Virus record (IMG/VR): IMGVR_UViG_3300042503_002645
Span: 55,045 to 119,044 of that record
DNA length: 64,000 nt
DNA from: a virus
Strand: one strand, 5' to 3'
How positions within the stretch are numbered: position 1 is the first letter of the stretch; each line of letters starts with the position of its first letter. A program made the position numbers and the translations under genes. Shown here one piece after another: positions 19,132-27,592 of the stretch. A model generated the notes under the pieces. That model was given only the letters and a program-made list of their open reading frames with translations. It was not told the origin of the DNA and made no database searches.

Positions 19132-20691
19132 ATGCCCGTCCGCAATCAAAACTGGTACGACCTTCAGGCGAACCGGCGCTACCCGCTGGACGAGCAAAGC
19201 ACCGGTCTGGACGACGAGGGCGCGTTCATTCGCGACAACATCCTCGTTGATTGCCACATCCGCTTCCCCTCAACGCTTGGCAACTATCTGTACATCCAGG
19301 GCATGACGGTCGCGCCCGCCCTGGTGTCGATTGTGTTCGGCGTGGCCGACGCGCTGTCTGACACCACCGGCACAACGATCGCGGCAATCACGTTGCCCCG
19401 TACCGCGCCGCAAAGCGTCAACCACCAGATCACTCCGCTGCAGCCCGGAGTCGCAGGCTGGGTTGTGCTGGGCCCGGGGGTAGCAGAGGAATTCGTCGGC
19501 CGGTACGCCGCGCCGCTGCAGACCATGATCTCACAGCGGTGCGCCCGCCGTTATCGCCCGCTGCCTGTTCCAACCATCGGAAAAGTGGGCCTCGGGGCCG
19601 GGCTCGAGAACATTGTGAACATGACGGCGCAGGCGCCCCTTTCTGCCCGCCACGAAAAGCTCACGATAAACGGGCAGGAGAACTGCGACGCAATCGTGTT
19701 GCGCCTCGATACAGAGCAACAGGGCGATTACAACCCGCTGCAGTACTTCCTGGGCCCGTGCGCGGAGCGGCCCGAGAGCGGCACTTGCCCCAAGACGCCC
19801 ATTGAGACCATCAACGGTGTCGTGCCGGACTGCGACGGCAACATCACCCTGGTGTTCGAAGGCTTCGAAGCCTACCCGTACGCGGACTGCGGCGGCGTCG
19901 ACGTCGTCTCCAACATCGGCCTGGCGGAAGCCTGCGCGCCGTACGGCGACCCGCGCGCCCGCACGCCAGTCGACCAGTGCAGCGAAAGCCTCTCCGATCC
20001 GTTTGCCCAGCTGCCCGACGCCGAGGAGTACTCGTCTGAGACGCTGCCCGACGGCGCGTATCTCGGGTCATGTCTCGTCACGCCGGTCTGCGTCGACTTC
20101 TCCGCGGGCTCGACTTCGAACTTCTTCGTGCAGAGCGGCCTGTTCGTTTTCGAGAACGTCTCCGGGCCGCCGCTGTGCGGGCTCAGCTCCGCGTCGCCGT
20201 TTACCGCACACTACACGTACACCGCGGCCAACATCGTGCGCCGCAACATTGCCCTGTTCAAGAACTGCCCCACGAGCTGGGCGCTGGGCAAGACGATCAG
20301 CACCGAACTCCGGCTGACCTTCGCCGGGCTGCGGCGCAACGGCGGCATCGTGCTGAACTATCTCGTCGGCGCCCAGACGACGTACTTAGTCGCCATGATC
20401 GATGGTGACACGAACCAGCTCAGGCTGTTGCGCTTTAACGGATCGAGCCTGGTTAACGAATACAGCACGAACTTCCCGACGGCGGTCGGCCAATGGTACA
20501 ACTTGTCTGCCACGCCGTTTTCGTCGGGCAGCGGGGTATCGGTTACGGTAGCCGCTTCAGTGATCGGCAGCCTGGTTCCGCCAGTGGTTTTTACCAGTGC
20601 TGTGGCGAATTACGGAAACCCGATTGGGTTGTCTGGGCTCTATACCGATCGCGCCTTCACGAACTTCAACAAGTTCATCGTCGAGGATTGA
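19132..20691 (+). CDS. YP-motif appendage protein, paralog 2, with lectin-like C-terminus
   Basis: 519 residues, starting 2 nt after the previous stop. The N-terminus NQNWYDLQANRRYPLDEQST is the clearest form of the shared domain. A second shared element, CDGNITLVFEG, follows near residue 235. The C-terminal 190 residues (LRLTFAGLRRNGGIVLNYLV to the end) look like a jelly-roll/concanavalin-type fold, as in carbohydrate-binding fibre tips. Host binding is a reasonable inference. Confidence 0.55.
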   Translation: MPVRNQNWYDLQANRRYPLDEQSTGLDDEGAFIRDNILVDCHIRFPSTLGNYLYIQGMTVAPALVSIVFGVADALSDTTGTTIAAITLPRTAPQSVNHQITPLQPGVAGWVVLGPGVAEEFVGRYAAPLQTMISQRCARRYRPLPVPTIGKVGLGAGLENIVNMTAQAPLSARHEKLTINGQENCDAIVLRLDTEQQGDYNPLQYFLGPCAERPESGTCPKTPIETINGVVPDCDGNITLVFEGFEAYPYADCGGVDVVSNIGLAEACAPYGDPRARTPVDQCSESLSDPFAQLPDAEEYSSETLPDGAYLGSCLVTPVCVDFSAGSTSNFFVQSGLFVFENVSGPPLCGLSSASPFTAHYTYTAANIVRRNIALFKNCPTSWALGKTISTELRLTFAGLRRNGGIVLNYLVGAQTTYLVAMIDGDTNQLRLLRFNGSSLVNEYSTNFPTAVGQWYNLSATPFSSGSGVSVTVAASVIGSLVPPVVFTSAVANYGNPIGLSGLYTDRAFTNFNKFIVED

Positions 20692-20694
20692 GCC

Positions 20695-21477
20695 ATGTCG
20701 GGCGCCCGCATCCTTTACCCCCAGTTTCGCGACCAGCAGGCGGACTCTCGCTATCCGTTCGCTGACCGCGCCACGCTGGTGTCTCGCGAGCGACAGCTCG
20801 AGATCGGCCGCGACACGTTCATTGACGCCGCGCTGTACGCCATCGGCGGCGGGCGGCAGGCGTACATTTCTGCGGTGGTGGTCACGCCGCAGCTGATCAC
20901 GATCCGCATCGGTGACGTCGAGACGCGCGAGCGCGCCAGCGCCAGCTTCAATCCGCTGCAGCTCCCCGAAGACGGCGTGCTGCAGGTGTTTGATATCTAT
21001 GACCGCCCGGCAGGCATGCTGCTCTCGACCCCGCTCGCCCTGGCCCGGTTCTCGGGCTGGCCCGCCGAGACGCACAGCTTTGCCCAAGCGGCGACCGAGT
21101 TTGTCGCCTCGGTGGTCATTCCGGCCCGCGAGCCGGGTGTGCGGGCCCTGGTCGCGGACGACGGCGCGCTGCTCACCGGGGACGTCTGGCTCGTCGGCGG
21201 CCGGGGCGTCGTGGTCAGGAAGGAAGACGAGCAGACGATTCGCGTGGACGTGATCGGAGAGCCGCTGTTCAATCGTTTTCTGTGCGACCCAGTGCAGCGC
21301 TTCCAGCCGAAGACGCATCTGCGAACCATCACGGTCGACCGCGTGACCTGCGGCCCGGACGTGTACGGCAACTTTAACATCACGGCAAACGGCCACGCCG
21401 CGGCAGACACGGTGCTGCGAATCTCCGCCCAAGACGGAAACGTTAGAATAGACACCATCGGCCGAAAGGTGGTATAG
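20695..21477 (+). CDS. YP-motif appendage protein, paralog 3 (short form)
   Basis: 260 residues, consisting almost only of the shared domain. FRDQQADSRYPFADRATL lies near residue 10, and YGNFNITANG near the C-terminus matches the NITLVFEG/DVTLVAG elements of the other copies. Having the domain alone helps to mark its boundaries. AT-rich site at 20992 (F-D-I-Y codons). Confidence 0.55.
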   Translation: MSGARILYPQFRDQQADSRYPFADRATLVSRERQLEIGRDTFIDAALYAIGGGRQAYISAVVVTPQLITIRIGDVETRERASASFNPLQLPEDGVLQVFDIYDRPAGMLLSTPLALARFSGWPAETHSFAQAATEFVASVVIPAREPGVRALVADDGALLTGDVWLVGGRGVVVRKEDEQTIRVDVIGEPLFNRFLCDPVQRFQPKTHLRTITVDRVTCGPDVYGNFNITANGHAAADTVLRISAQDGNVRIDTIGRKVV

Positions 21478-21478
21478 C

Positions 21479-22420
21479 GTGGCGCAGACTAGTTTCTACA
21501 ACGACAACGAATACCGCGCGTACCCTTTCGTTTACCGGTCGAGCTACCCGGGAGCAGCCCTGCCCGACGCCACCATTCTGGACGCTGGGATCATCATGGG
21601 GCTGGACAGCGAGTACGACCCGGCCGAACACAGCGTCTGGCTCGCTTCGATCGCACGCGCGGGCGGTTCGCTGCAGTTCACGTTCGCCACGGATGCGCCC
21701 GGCGCGGCAACCACGCCCCTCGTGTTCTCATGCCCGGATACCGCCGACGACTGGCGCACGGCCATGGCCGAGTCGGATCCGTCCGGTGACGTACTCGCGG
21801 CATGTGATCCGGCGCCCGTTTGGGAGGGCTTCCTGGTCACCGGCCCGCTCACTGATCTGCTCGCGCAGCTGGCGCCAAACACGTCGTTAACCTTTCAGTC
21901 GGGCGTGCGACTTCTCGAGCCTGGCCGCATCCAAAGCCTGGTGCGCGGCTATTTGCGCAGCATCAACGTCGGCAACTTCGCGCGAACGCGCGCACTACCG
22001 CCGACGGCCTGTGCGGACGGTGAAGAGCAACCCGACCCAGACGAGGTTGTTGTCAACGCCACCTGCATGAGCGGCAACATCCGCATCAAGGAAGGCTACA
22101 ACTGCCAGCTGCGCCAGGTCGCCCGCACCAACGAGCTCAACTTCTCGGCGCAACGAGGAGCAGGCGACACCGTAGGCGCCGAGCTGTGTGCGCACGGCGG
22201 AGAGCTCCCCCTGTATGACGATGAGCCGTTCGATCCGCAGACTGGTTTTTACAGCGGCGGCGCGGCTTGCAACCAGGTGATTGCCGCGGTCAACGGCGTC
22301 GGCGGTCCCAACATCTCGTTTGTCGGCGGCACTGGCGTCGTTATCACAGCGGACCCGACAACGAATTCTGTGAAGATCGCGCTGGCGCAAGATAATATCG
22401 TCGGCAACTGCGGAACGTAA
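21479..22420 (+). CDS. YP-motif appendage protein, paralog 4
   Basis: 313 residues from GTG 21479, nearly abutting the previous gene. The N-terminus SFYNDNEYRAYPFVYRSS is the shared domain. A later SGNIRIKEGYNCQLRQVA matches the second shared element. The C-terminus (PNISFVGGTGVVITADPTTN) is a beta-strand hairpin typical of trimeric fibre ends. Probably part of the same appendage complex as the other three. Confidence 0.55.
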   Translation: MAQTSFYNDNEYRAYPFVYRSSYPGAALPDATILDAGIIMGLDSEYDPAEHSVWLASIARAGGSLQFTFATDAPGAATTPLVFSCPDTADDWRTAMAESDPSGDVLAACDPAPVWEGFLVTGPLTDLLAQLAPNTSLTFQSGVRLLEPGRIQSLVRGYLRSINVGNFARTRALPPTACADGEEQPDPDEVVVNATCMSGNIRIKEGYNCQLRQVARTNELNFSAQRGAGDTVGAELCAHGGELPLYDDEPFDPQTGFYSGGAACNQVIAAVNGVGGPNISFVGGTGVVITADPTTNSVKIALAQDNIVGNCGT

Positions 22421-22431
22421 GGCAAGGCAGC

Positions 22432-24582
22432 ATGACGCCTGTCGACCCCATCTTTGATCCGGACAAGTGTGGCCTGGGAGAGATTCCCAAGCCGCCGACG
22501 GACTTCGTCCAGGACTGCGAGATCAAAGAGCCGCCGCCGCCGATTTTCGATTGCGCGCCGCCGATTGTGCCGGTGGACCCGCCGCCCCCGCCGTGCCCCG
22601 AGTTTGACGCGACTGTGGTGGTGGACGTCGCGCGGGCGGGATGCAGCGGCCCGTCTGCGCCCAGCGGCGTGATCACGATTACACCGCTCGATACGGATCC
22701 GTGCCGCTTCGCGCTCGATCTCGATCTGTCGATCCCCGTGCCCGCGGTGCCGTGCCCAGACATAGGTGGCGGGGACGTGCTGGTGAACGTTGGTTACGCC
22801 GACTGTGTCTCGGGCGCCAGCGGCACGCTGACGATCACGCCCACGCCGCCGACTGACCCGTGCAGCGGCAACGAAGAAGACCAGCGCTGCCGGTTTACGG
22901 TCGACCTCGACTTGCAGGTGCCTATTCCGCGGCCGCCATGCCCGGAGATCAACGAGGGCACGGTGGCGGTGAGCGTCGGTTACGACAACTGCGTGTCGGG
23001 GCCCAGCGGCGCGTTCACGATTACCAAGACTGAAACGCCCGGCGACTGTGACACGCCCGCTGGTTGCGAGTTCACCATTGACCTCGACCTCCAAGTGCCG
23101 GTCCCCGTGCCGCCTTGCCCGACGATCAACGAAGGCACGGTAGCGGTGAACGTCGGCTACGACGATTGCGTTTCGAGCGCGGGCGGCGAGTTCACGATCA
23201 CCAAGACCGAAACGGCGGGCGACTGCGATACGCCGCCCGGCTGCGAATACACCATCGACCTCGACCTGTCGATCCCCGTGCCGCGGCCACCCTGCCCGAC
23301 GCTGTCTGCGACGGGAACCATTCAATACGGCGCGGCTCCGGCGGTCACCGTTTCGGCCACCACCAACGAGACGCCCGGCGACTGCGACACGCCCGCGGGT
23401 TGCGAGTTCGACCTGTCTATCGACATCACCGTGCCCCAGCCGCCGTGTCCTGAGATCAGCGGCACGCTCTCGGTTTACGAGGCCGCTGCGCCGACGGGCG
23501 CCTTTACCGTGACCCGCAACGAAGCGGTGTCTGGAGCCTGTGAGTTCTCGCTCGATATCTCGCTTGGAATTCCCAAACCGCCATGTCCTGAGATCAGCGG
23601 CACGCTCTCGGTTTACGAGGCTGCTGCGCCGACGGGCGCTTTTACGGTCACCCGCAACGAAGCCGTGTCCGGGGCCTGTGAATTCTCTCTCGACATCTCG
23701 CTCGGTATCCCTCAGCCGCCGTGCCCTGAGATCAGCGGCACGCTCGAGGTGTACGAGGCTGAGACGCCGACGGGGAGTTTCACGGTCACGCGTAACGAAT
23801 CAGTGACGGGTGTCTGTGAATTCTCGCTCGACATTTCGCTTGGAATTCCCAAACCGCCATGTCCTGAGATCACAGGCACTGTTTATCTCTACCAATCGAC
23901 AGAGCCGACCGGGGGCTTCACGATCACGCGCGATGAGACAGTCTCCGGCTTGTGCTCGCTGGCGATTGATCTGTCTCTCGGCATCCCCTCCCGGCCGTGC
24001 CCAGAAATCTCGGGCGCGGTCTCCGTGTATACGGCCGAAGAACCCACCGGCGTAATCACGATCACTCAAACAGAAAGTCCAAGCGGGTTGTGCAGCTTCG
24101 ATATCGATCTGGAGATCGGAGTGCCAACAGGGCGGCCGTGTCCGGTAATCACCGGCGCCATCACTGTCCACGAAACTTACGACCCAACGGGCGTGATCAC
24201 GATTACGCCCACGGAGCCGTCCGGCCCCGGCGCACCATGCCAATACAGCGTAGACGTGGAAGTTGGCTACGTTCGCGCGAAGATCGAAAAGGGCGAGGTC
24301 ACGTGCGCCTATACCACTTGCGGCGTGGATCCGACGTGCGACGTGCTCATTCACGAACCAGATGAGTACGGCGTGCAGAAACTGGATATCGCCATTTACA
24401 TCCCGCGCCCGCCGGAGTACACCGGTGGCGAGCTGGTGCTCCGCGACGCGAGCAACAACGTTTACGGCACGGGCCACATCTCAGTGGGCGCCACTGGCTG
24501 CTCTCGTGACGTCAGCGGCGCGGTTACGCTTAACGTCACCGCGTGCAGCTCGGGTGGCAGCCCCGGCGATATCCCGATTTAA
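22432..24582 (+). CDS. Tandem-repeat Pro/Cys fibre protein
   Basis: 716 residues. After a Pro-rich N-terminus, about ten units follow, each ending in a Pro-rich PCP signature (for example DISLGIPKPPCPEISGTL). From about residue 340 the unit is 46 residues (138 nt), and the DNA copies are almost identical, so recent duplication is likely. Each unit carries one Cys in PCP and often one before the FSLDIS-like strand, suggesting a string of small disulfide-capable beta modules. Most likely a fibre shaft. No enzyme motif. Confidence 0.6.
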   Translation: MTPVDPIFDPDKCGLGEIPKPPTDFVQDCEIKEPPPPIFDCAPPIVPVDPPPPPCPEFDATVVVDVARAGCSGPSAPSGVITITPLDTDPCRFALDLDLSIPVPAVPCPDIGGGDVLVNVGYADCVSGASGTLTITPTPPTDPCSGNEEDQRCRFTVDLDLQVPIPRPPCPEINEGTVAVSVGYDNCVSGPSGAFTITKTETPGDCDTPAGCEFTIDLDLQVPVPVPPCPTINEGTVAVNVGYDDCVSSAGGEFTITKTETAGDCDTPPGCEYTIDLDLSIPVPRPPCPTLSATGTIQYGAAPAVTVSATTNETPGDCDTPAGCEFDLSIDITVPQPPCPEISGTLSVYEAAAPTGAFTVTRNEAVSGACEFSLDISLGIPKPPCPEISGTLSVYEAAAPTGAFTVTRNEAVSGACEFSLDISLGIPQPPCPEISGTLEVYEAETPTGSFTVTRNESVTGVCEFSLDISLGIPKPPCPEITGTVYLYQSTEPTGGFTITRDETVSGLCSLAIDLSLGIPSRPCPEISGAVSVYTAEEPTGVITITQTESPSGLCSFDIDLEIGVPTGRPCPVITGAITVHETYDPTGVITITPTEPSGPGAPCQYSVDVEVGYVRAKIEKGEVTCAYTTCGVDPTCDVLIHEPDEYGVQKLDIAIYIPRPPEYTGGELVLRDASNNVYGTGHISVGATGCSRDVSGAVTLNVTACSSGGSPGDIPI
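23451..24143 (+). repeat. 138-nt tandem coding repeats in fibre gene
   Basis: Units begin with TGAGATCAGC at 23451, 23589 and 23727, with TGAGATCACA at 23865 and CAGAAATCTC near 24003, each 138 nt apart. The next unit is 141 nt further on. The first four are nearly identical, while units before 23440 are more diverged and longer. The pattern indicates growth of the fibre by in-frame duplication. Confidence 0.85.
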
Positions 24583-24626
24583 GTTAGCCGCGTAGTGTTT
24601 GAAAATGCGAAACAGCGTGATGCCTG

Positions 24627-25487
24627 ATGGCTGTAAAGTATTTGTTTACCCACTACGGCAAGTTGCTTGTCTCCGGCGCCGCGCTGGCGATCAGCTCAGC
24701 GTGTTGTTGCTCGTCGTCATCGTCGAGCAAGTCGTCGTCTAGCTCCAGCTCCAGCTACAGCTCCAGCTCCAGCTCCAGCTCCAGCTCCAGCTCCAGCTCC
24801 AGCTCGCGTTCCAGCTCCAGTTCTAGCTCCAGCTCCAGCTTCAGCTCCAGCTTCAGCTCCAGCTCCAGCTCCAGCTTCAGCTCCAGCTTCAGCTCCAGCT
24901 CCAGCTCCAGCTTCAGTTCCAGTTCCAGCGACAGCTCTAGCTCCAGCTCCAGCTTCAGCTCCAGCTTCAGCTCCAGCTCCAGTTCAAGCTCCAGCTCTAG
25001 CAGCAGCTCCAGCTCTAGCCGCAGCTCTAGCTCTAGCTCTAGCTCTAGCTCGAGCTCCAGCCGGAGCTCCTTTAGCTCCAGTTCCAGCCCCAGCTCGAGC
25101 GACAGCAGCCTGTCCAGCTCCAGCCGCCGCGGCGGTTGGAAATGTGTGTCTTCGAGCAGCTCGTCCAGTTCCTCGAGCAGTTCGCCCAGTTCTTCGAGCC
25201 GCTCGTCGCAGTCGCAAAGCTCTAGCAGCTCGACGTACGGAAACTTCTGCCGTTGCCAGGTTGTGAATTACGTTATTGTTGACGGGTCTTGCGTTACGCT
25301 TTCTGCGGAAGAAGCCTGCGCTGCGTGCCCCGGCGCCTGCACCGGCGCCGCGTGTTTTGTCGAGGAACCGTGCGCTGGCGGCGGCTGCGGCTACGACTAC
25401 AGCCCTGGCGATTGCCCGGCGCCGCTGATGCCGATGATGATGATGCCGACTTCAAACGAAAACACGATTTACCTCTGCGACGATTGA
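24627..25487 (+). CDS. Polyserine protein with hydrophobic N-terminus
   Basis: 286 residues. The N-terminus KLLVSGAALAISSACCC is a short hydrophobic stretch ending in three Cys, signal- or lipobox-like but imperfect. Residues about 28-165 are almost all Ser, interrupted by single Tyr, Arg, Phe, Asp and Pro. The tail is Cys-rich (FCRCQVVNY, CAACPGACTGAAC) and ends in LCDD. Long Ser tracts act as flexible, glycosylation-prone linkers, and a two-domain glycosyltransferase is encoded 2 kb downstream. Virion adhesin or linker role is inferred. Confidence 0.5.
   Translation: MAVKYLFTHYGKLLVSGAALAISSACCCSSSSSSKSSSSSSSSYSSSSSSSSSSSSSSSSRSSSSSSSSSSFSSSFSSSSSSSFSSSFSSSSSSSFSSSSSDSSSSSSSFSSSFSSSSSSSSSSSSSSSSSRSSSSSSSSSSSSSRSSFSSSSSPSSSDSSLSSSSRRGGWKCVSSSSSSSSSSSSPSSSSRSSQSQSSSSSTYGNFCRCQVVNYVIVDGSCVTLSAEEACAACPGACTGAACFVEEPCAGGGCGYDYSPGDCPAPLMPMMMMPTSNENTIYLCDD
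24738..25090 (+). repeat. AGCTCC hexanucleotide repeat encoding Ser-Ser
   Basis: An array of AGCTCC units with single-base variants (AGCTTC, AGTTCC, AGCTCT, AGCTAC) encodes the polyserine tract. Such arrays are prone to slippage in multiples of six, so tract length may vary between individuals without frameshift. Confidence 0.85.
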
Positions 25488-25499
25488 GCGTGAGCGATC

Positions 25500-26984
25500 A
25501 TGGGTACATGCGTCTACTTCGACGATTGTCCGGGGTGTTATGAAACCCAAGTGCTCTGCGAGTGCTTGTGTGGCAATCCGAACCCGTCAGAGGAGTGCGT
25601 GTGCGCTGCGGCGCCGGAAAGCGTCGAGTGCGTGTGCATCGGTCTGGGCCAGTGGGAAGAGTGCCCCGCTAATCACGTCCTGGTCGTCAACCAGGGAGAG
25701 GTCACTACGACCTGCACGTGCGAGTGCGCTGCTGCGTGCGCCAGCGTGACAGAGGTCCAATTCGATGATTGTTCATGTTGCGACTTAAGCACGCACGAAC
25801 GGTGTTTTGACGCGAACGGCGCCGAGCTGTGCGTTACGCTTTGCACGGAAGGCACGACGCGCTGCAACGCGCCAGGTGACGAGGAATGTCCCTTTGTCTG
25901 CTGTAATTCCGCGACGGAGTTTTGCTGCAACGGCGAGTGTTACCAGGAATGCGCGGCCAACGAAACAAAATACCTGATCACTCGGCCGTGGGAGTGCGCA
26001 TACATTTGCTGCAACTCCGAAACCGAGGTGGGCTGCGGCGAAAACTGCGTGCCAAAGTGCAATGAACCCGAAGTGTTGTCGCAGCGGACGTGTAACTGTT
26101 TTTGTCCGCCTGAGTACGAACGGGTCAACGGACAATGCGTGCAGCGGTCCTACAACTGTCTTGGCGGCGTTTGCCTTCAGGTCAGCGGCACAGGCGGCGC
26201 CTACGACACGCTCTACAACTGTCGCGCCGGATGCCAGGGCGGCTGTAGCGTCATTCCGCTCCCGCCCCCCTCCGTGCCGCTGTTCTGCGCTGACGGCACG
26301 CAGTACGGACTGATCGTCTACAGCCAGTTTGATCCGCTGACTTGTAGCTGGTCGCCCACGACGCTCATCTTCAACATTTGCCAGCCGCCGGAAAGCAGCA
26401 GCTCTGGCGGCGGCCCGGAACCGAGCAGCTCTTCCTCGTCGTCGTGCTGTGCCAAAGCACCTGGCCGAGCGTTTACGGAGCAGTGCGGTTACCTTGTGCC
26501 CACCGTTGTGCCAGATCCGAGCCCGTGCGCAAAGTGGTATATCCGCTACAACTGGTGCGAGACATGTTTAGACAACGGCGCGCCTAAACTACAGTCCGTC
26601 TGGCATTTTCACCTGAACCCCAACACCTGCGCGTTCGAGCCAAGCCCCGGCAACGGGCTTGGCGGTTTCACGTGCCCGCCTAGCTCAAGTTCAAACTCGT
26701 CGGCGAGTTCGATTTCGTCCAGCTCAAGCGACAGTAGTTCGTCAAGCAGCGAGAGCTCGAGTTCTAGTGTGAGCAGCAGCTCCAGCAGCTCCAGCAGCTC
26801 CAGCAGCTCCAGCAGCTCATCAAGCAGCAGTTCCAGCAGATCATCCAGCAGTTCATCAAGCAGCAGCTCCAGCAGCTCCAGCAGATCATCCAGCAGTTCA
26901 TCAAGCAGCAGCTCCAGCAGATCATCCAGCAGCAGCACGGCAGGCGGCGGTCCAGGCGGCGCGGGAGGCGGCGAGCCGCTGTAG
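25500..26984 (+). CDS. Cys-rich, granulin/EGF-like protein with polyserine tail
   Basis: 494 residues. The first 270 residues contain many Cys in close pairs (CPGCYETQVLCECLCG, ECPFVCCNSATEFCCNGEC, CAYICCNSETEVGCGENC), resembling granulin/EGF-type disulfide modules repeated at least twice. Two further Cys segments (about 315-395) are separated by a short Ser run. The last 100 residues are nearly pure Ser. A secreted-type disulfide architecture is unusual in a phage virion protein. It starts 12 nt after the other polyserine gene. Adhesin function is inference. Confidence 0.5.
   Translation: MGTCVYFDDCPGCYETQVLCECLCGNPNPSEECVCAAAPESVECVCIGLGQWEECPANHVLVVNQGEVTTTCTCECAAACASVTEVQFDDCSCCDLSTHERCFDANGAELCVTLCTEGTTRCNAPGDEECPFVCCNSATEFCCNGECYQECAANETKYLITRPWECAYICCNSETEVGCGENCVPKCNEPEVLSQRTCNCFCPPEYERVNGQCVQRSYNCLGGVCLQVSGTGGAYDTLYNCRAGCQGGCSVIPLPPPSVPLFCADGTQYGLIVYSQFDPLTCSWSPTTLIFNICQPPESSSSGGGPEPSSSSSSSCCAKAPGRAFTEQCGYLVPTVVPDPSPCAKWYIRYNWCETCLDNGAPKLQSVWHFHLNPNTCAFEPSPGNGLGGFTCPPSSSSNSSASSISSSSSDSSSSSSESSSSSVSSSSSSSSSSSSSSSSSSSSSSRSSSSSSSSSSSSSSRSSSSSSSSSSSRSSSSSTAGGGPGGAGGGEPL
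26680..26940 (+). repeat. AGCAGCTCC / TCATCCAGCAG repeats encoding polyserine
   Basis: Two unit types alternate: AGCAGCTCC-like nonamers (26770-26815) and longer units containing AGATCATCCAGCAG and TTCATCAAGCAG, repeated at least three times up to 26930. This is different from the AGCTCC array in the preceding gene, so the two Ser tracts arose separately. Confidence 0.8.
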
Positions 26985-27055
26985 TGTGTCGCAAATTGTA
27001 TTTTCTAGGTCCCGCGATACACTGACGGTTCACGCGCATCAAGGAGGCGTTGACC

Positions 27056-27583
27056 ATGCGTTGTCGTTATGCAGAAGTGCCGTGCGCCAGCGGGGGCGGT
27101 TTTATTTGTTTGCGTTGCGTGAACTGCAAAAAGCAGCTGAGCGTGGCCCGCAACCTTCGCGACAAGCTTGATGCGACTACGGCTGTTTTGCCAGACTGCG
27201 CCGCCACTACGGATCTTGGCGCGGCCGCCGTTGCGGAGCTTGAAGCGGCAACTGCCGCGGAGGCCCTGCCATTCGCCGCTTTCCCGCCGTTACCGCCCGC
27301 GCGGATCGTTTGGGATCCGACCGGCGCTGGGACGCAACTCAAGTTCTTGCTGTCGAAGCTGGGCATCAAATCAACCGAGAATTGTTCGTGTAATGCCCGC
27401 GCACGCGCCATGAACGAGCGCGGTATCGAGTGGTGCGAGCAGAATGTTGGCGAAATCGTCGGCTGGCTCAAAGAAGAGGCCACACGGCGCAACTTGCCGT
27501 TCCTCGCGTATCCCACGAAGCTGCTTGTTCAGCGCGCTATCAAGATCGCCAAGCGGCAGCGAGACAAGAAAGAGCCGCAATAG
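27056..27583 (+). CDS. Conserved phage protein with C-terminal Cys motif domain
   Basis: 175 residues from ATG 27056 behind a strong AAGGAGG. The N-terminus has CLRCVNCKKQ (zinc-knuckle-like). An acidic Ala/Glu linker follows. The C-terminal domain (about 95-155) reads GTQLKFLLSKLGIK, CSCNARARAMNERGIEWCEQ and WLKEEATRRNLPF, a pattern I associate with conserved small proteins of planctomycetes and their phages; no function is known to me. Confidence 0.5.
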   Translation: MRCRYAEVPCASGGGFICLRCVNCKKQLSVARNLRDKLDATTAVLPDCAATTDLGAAAVAELEAATAAEALPFAAFPPLPPARIVWDPTGAGTQLKFLLSKLGIKSTENCSCNARARAMNERGIEWCEQNVGEIVGWLKEEATRRNLPFLAYPTKLLVQRAIKIAKRQRDKKEPQ

Positions 27584-27592
27584 GAACCAGTC

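Noticed and set aside
24984-25217. Minus-strand open frames opposite the polyserine tracts (also 26609-26938)
   Set aside because: They encode Ala/Arg- or Leu-rich low-complexity products that mirror the repeats, without ribosome-binding sites.
22432-26984. CRISPR array or diversity-generating retroelement
   Set aside because: Repeats are coding, contiguous and in frame, without spacers; no reverse transcriptase or template repeat seen.
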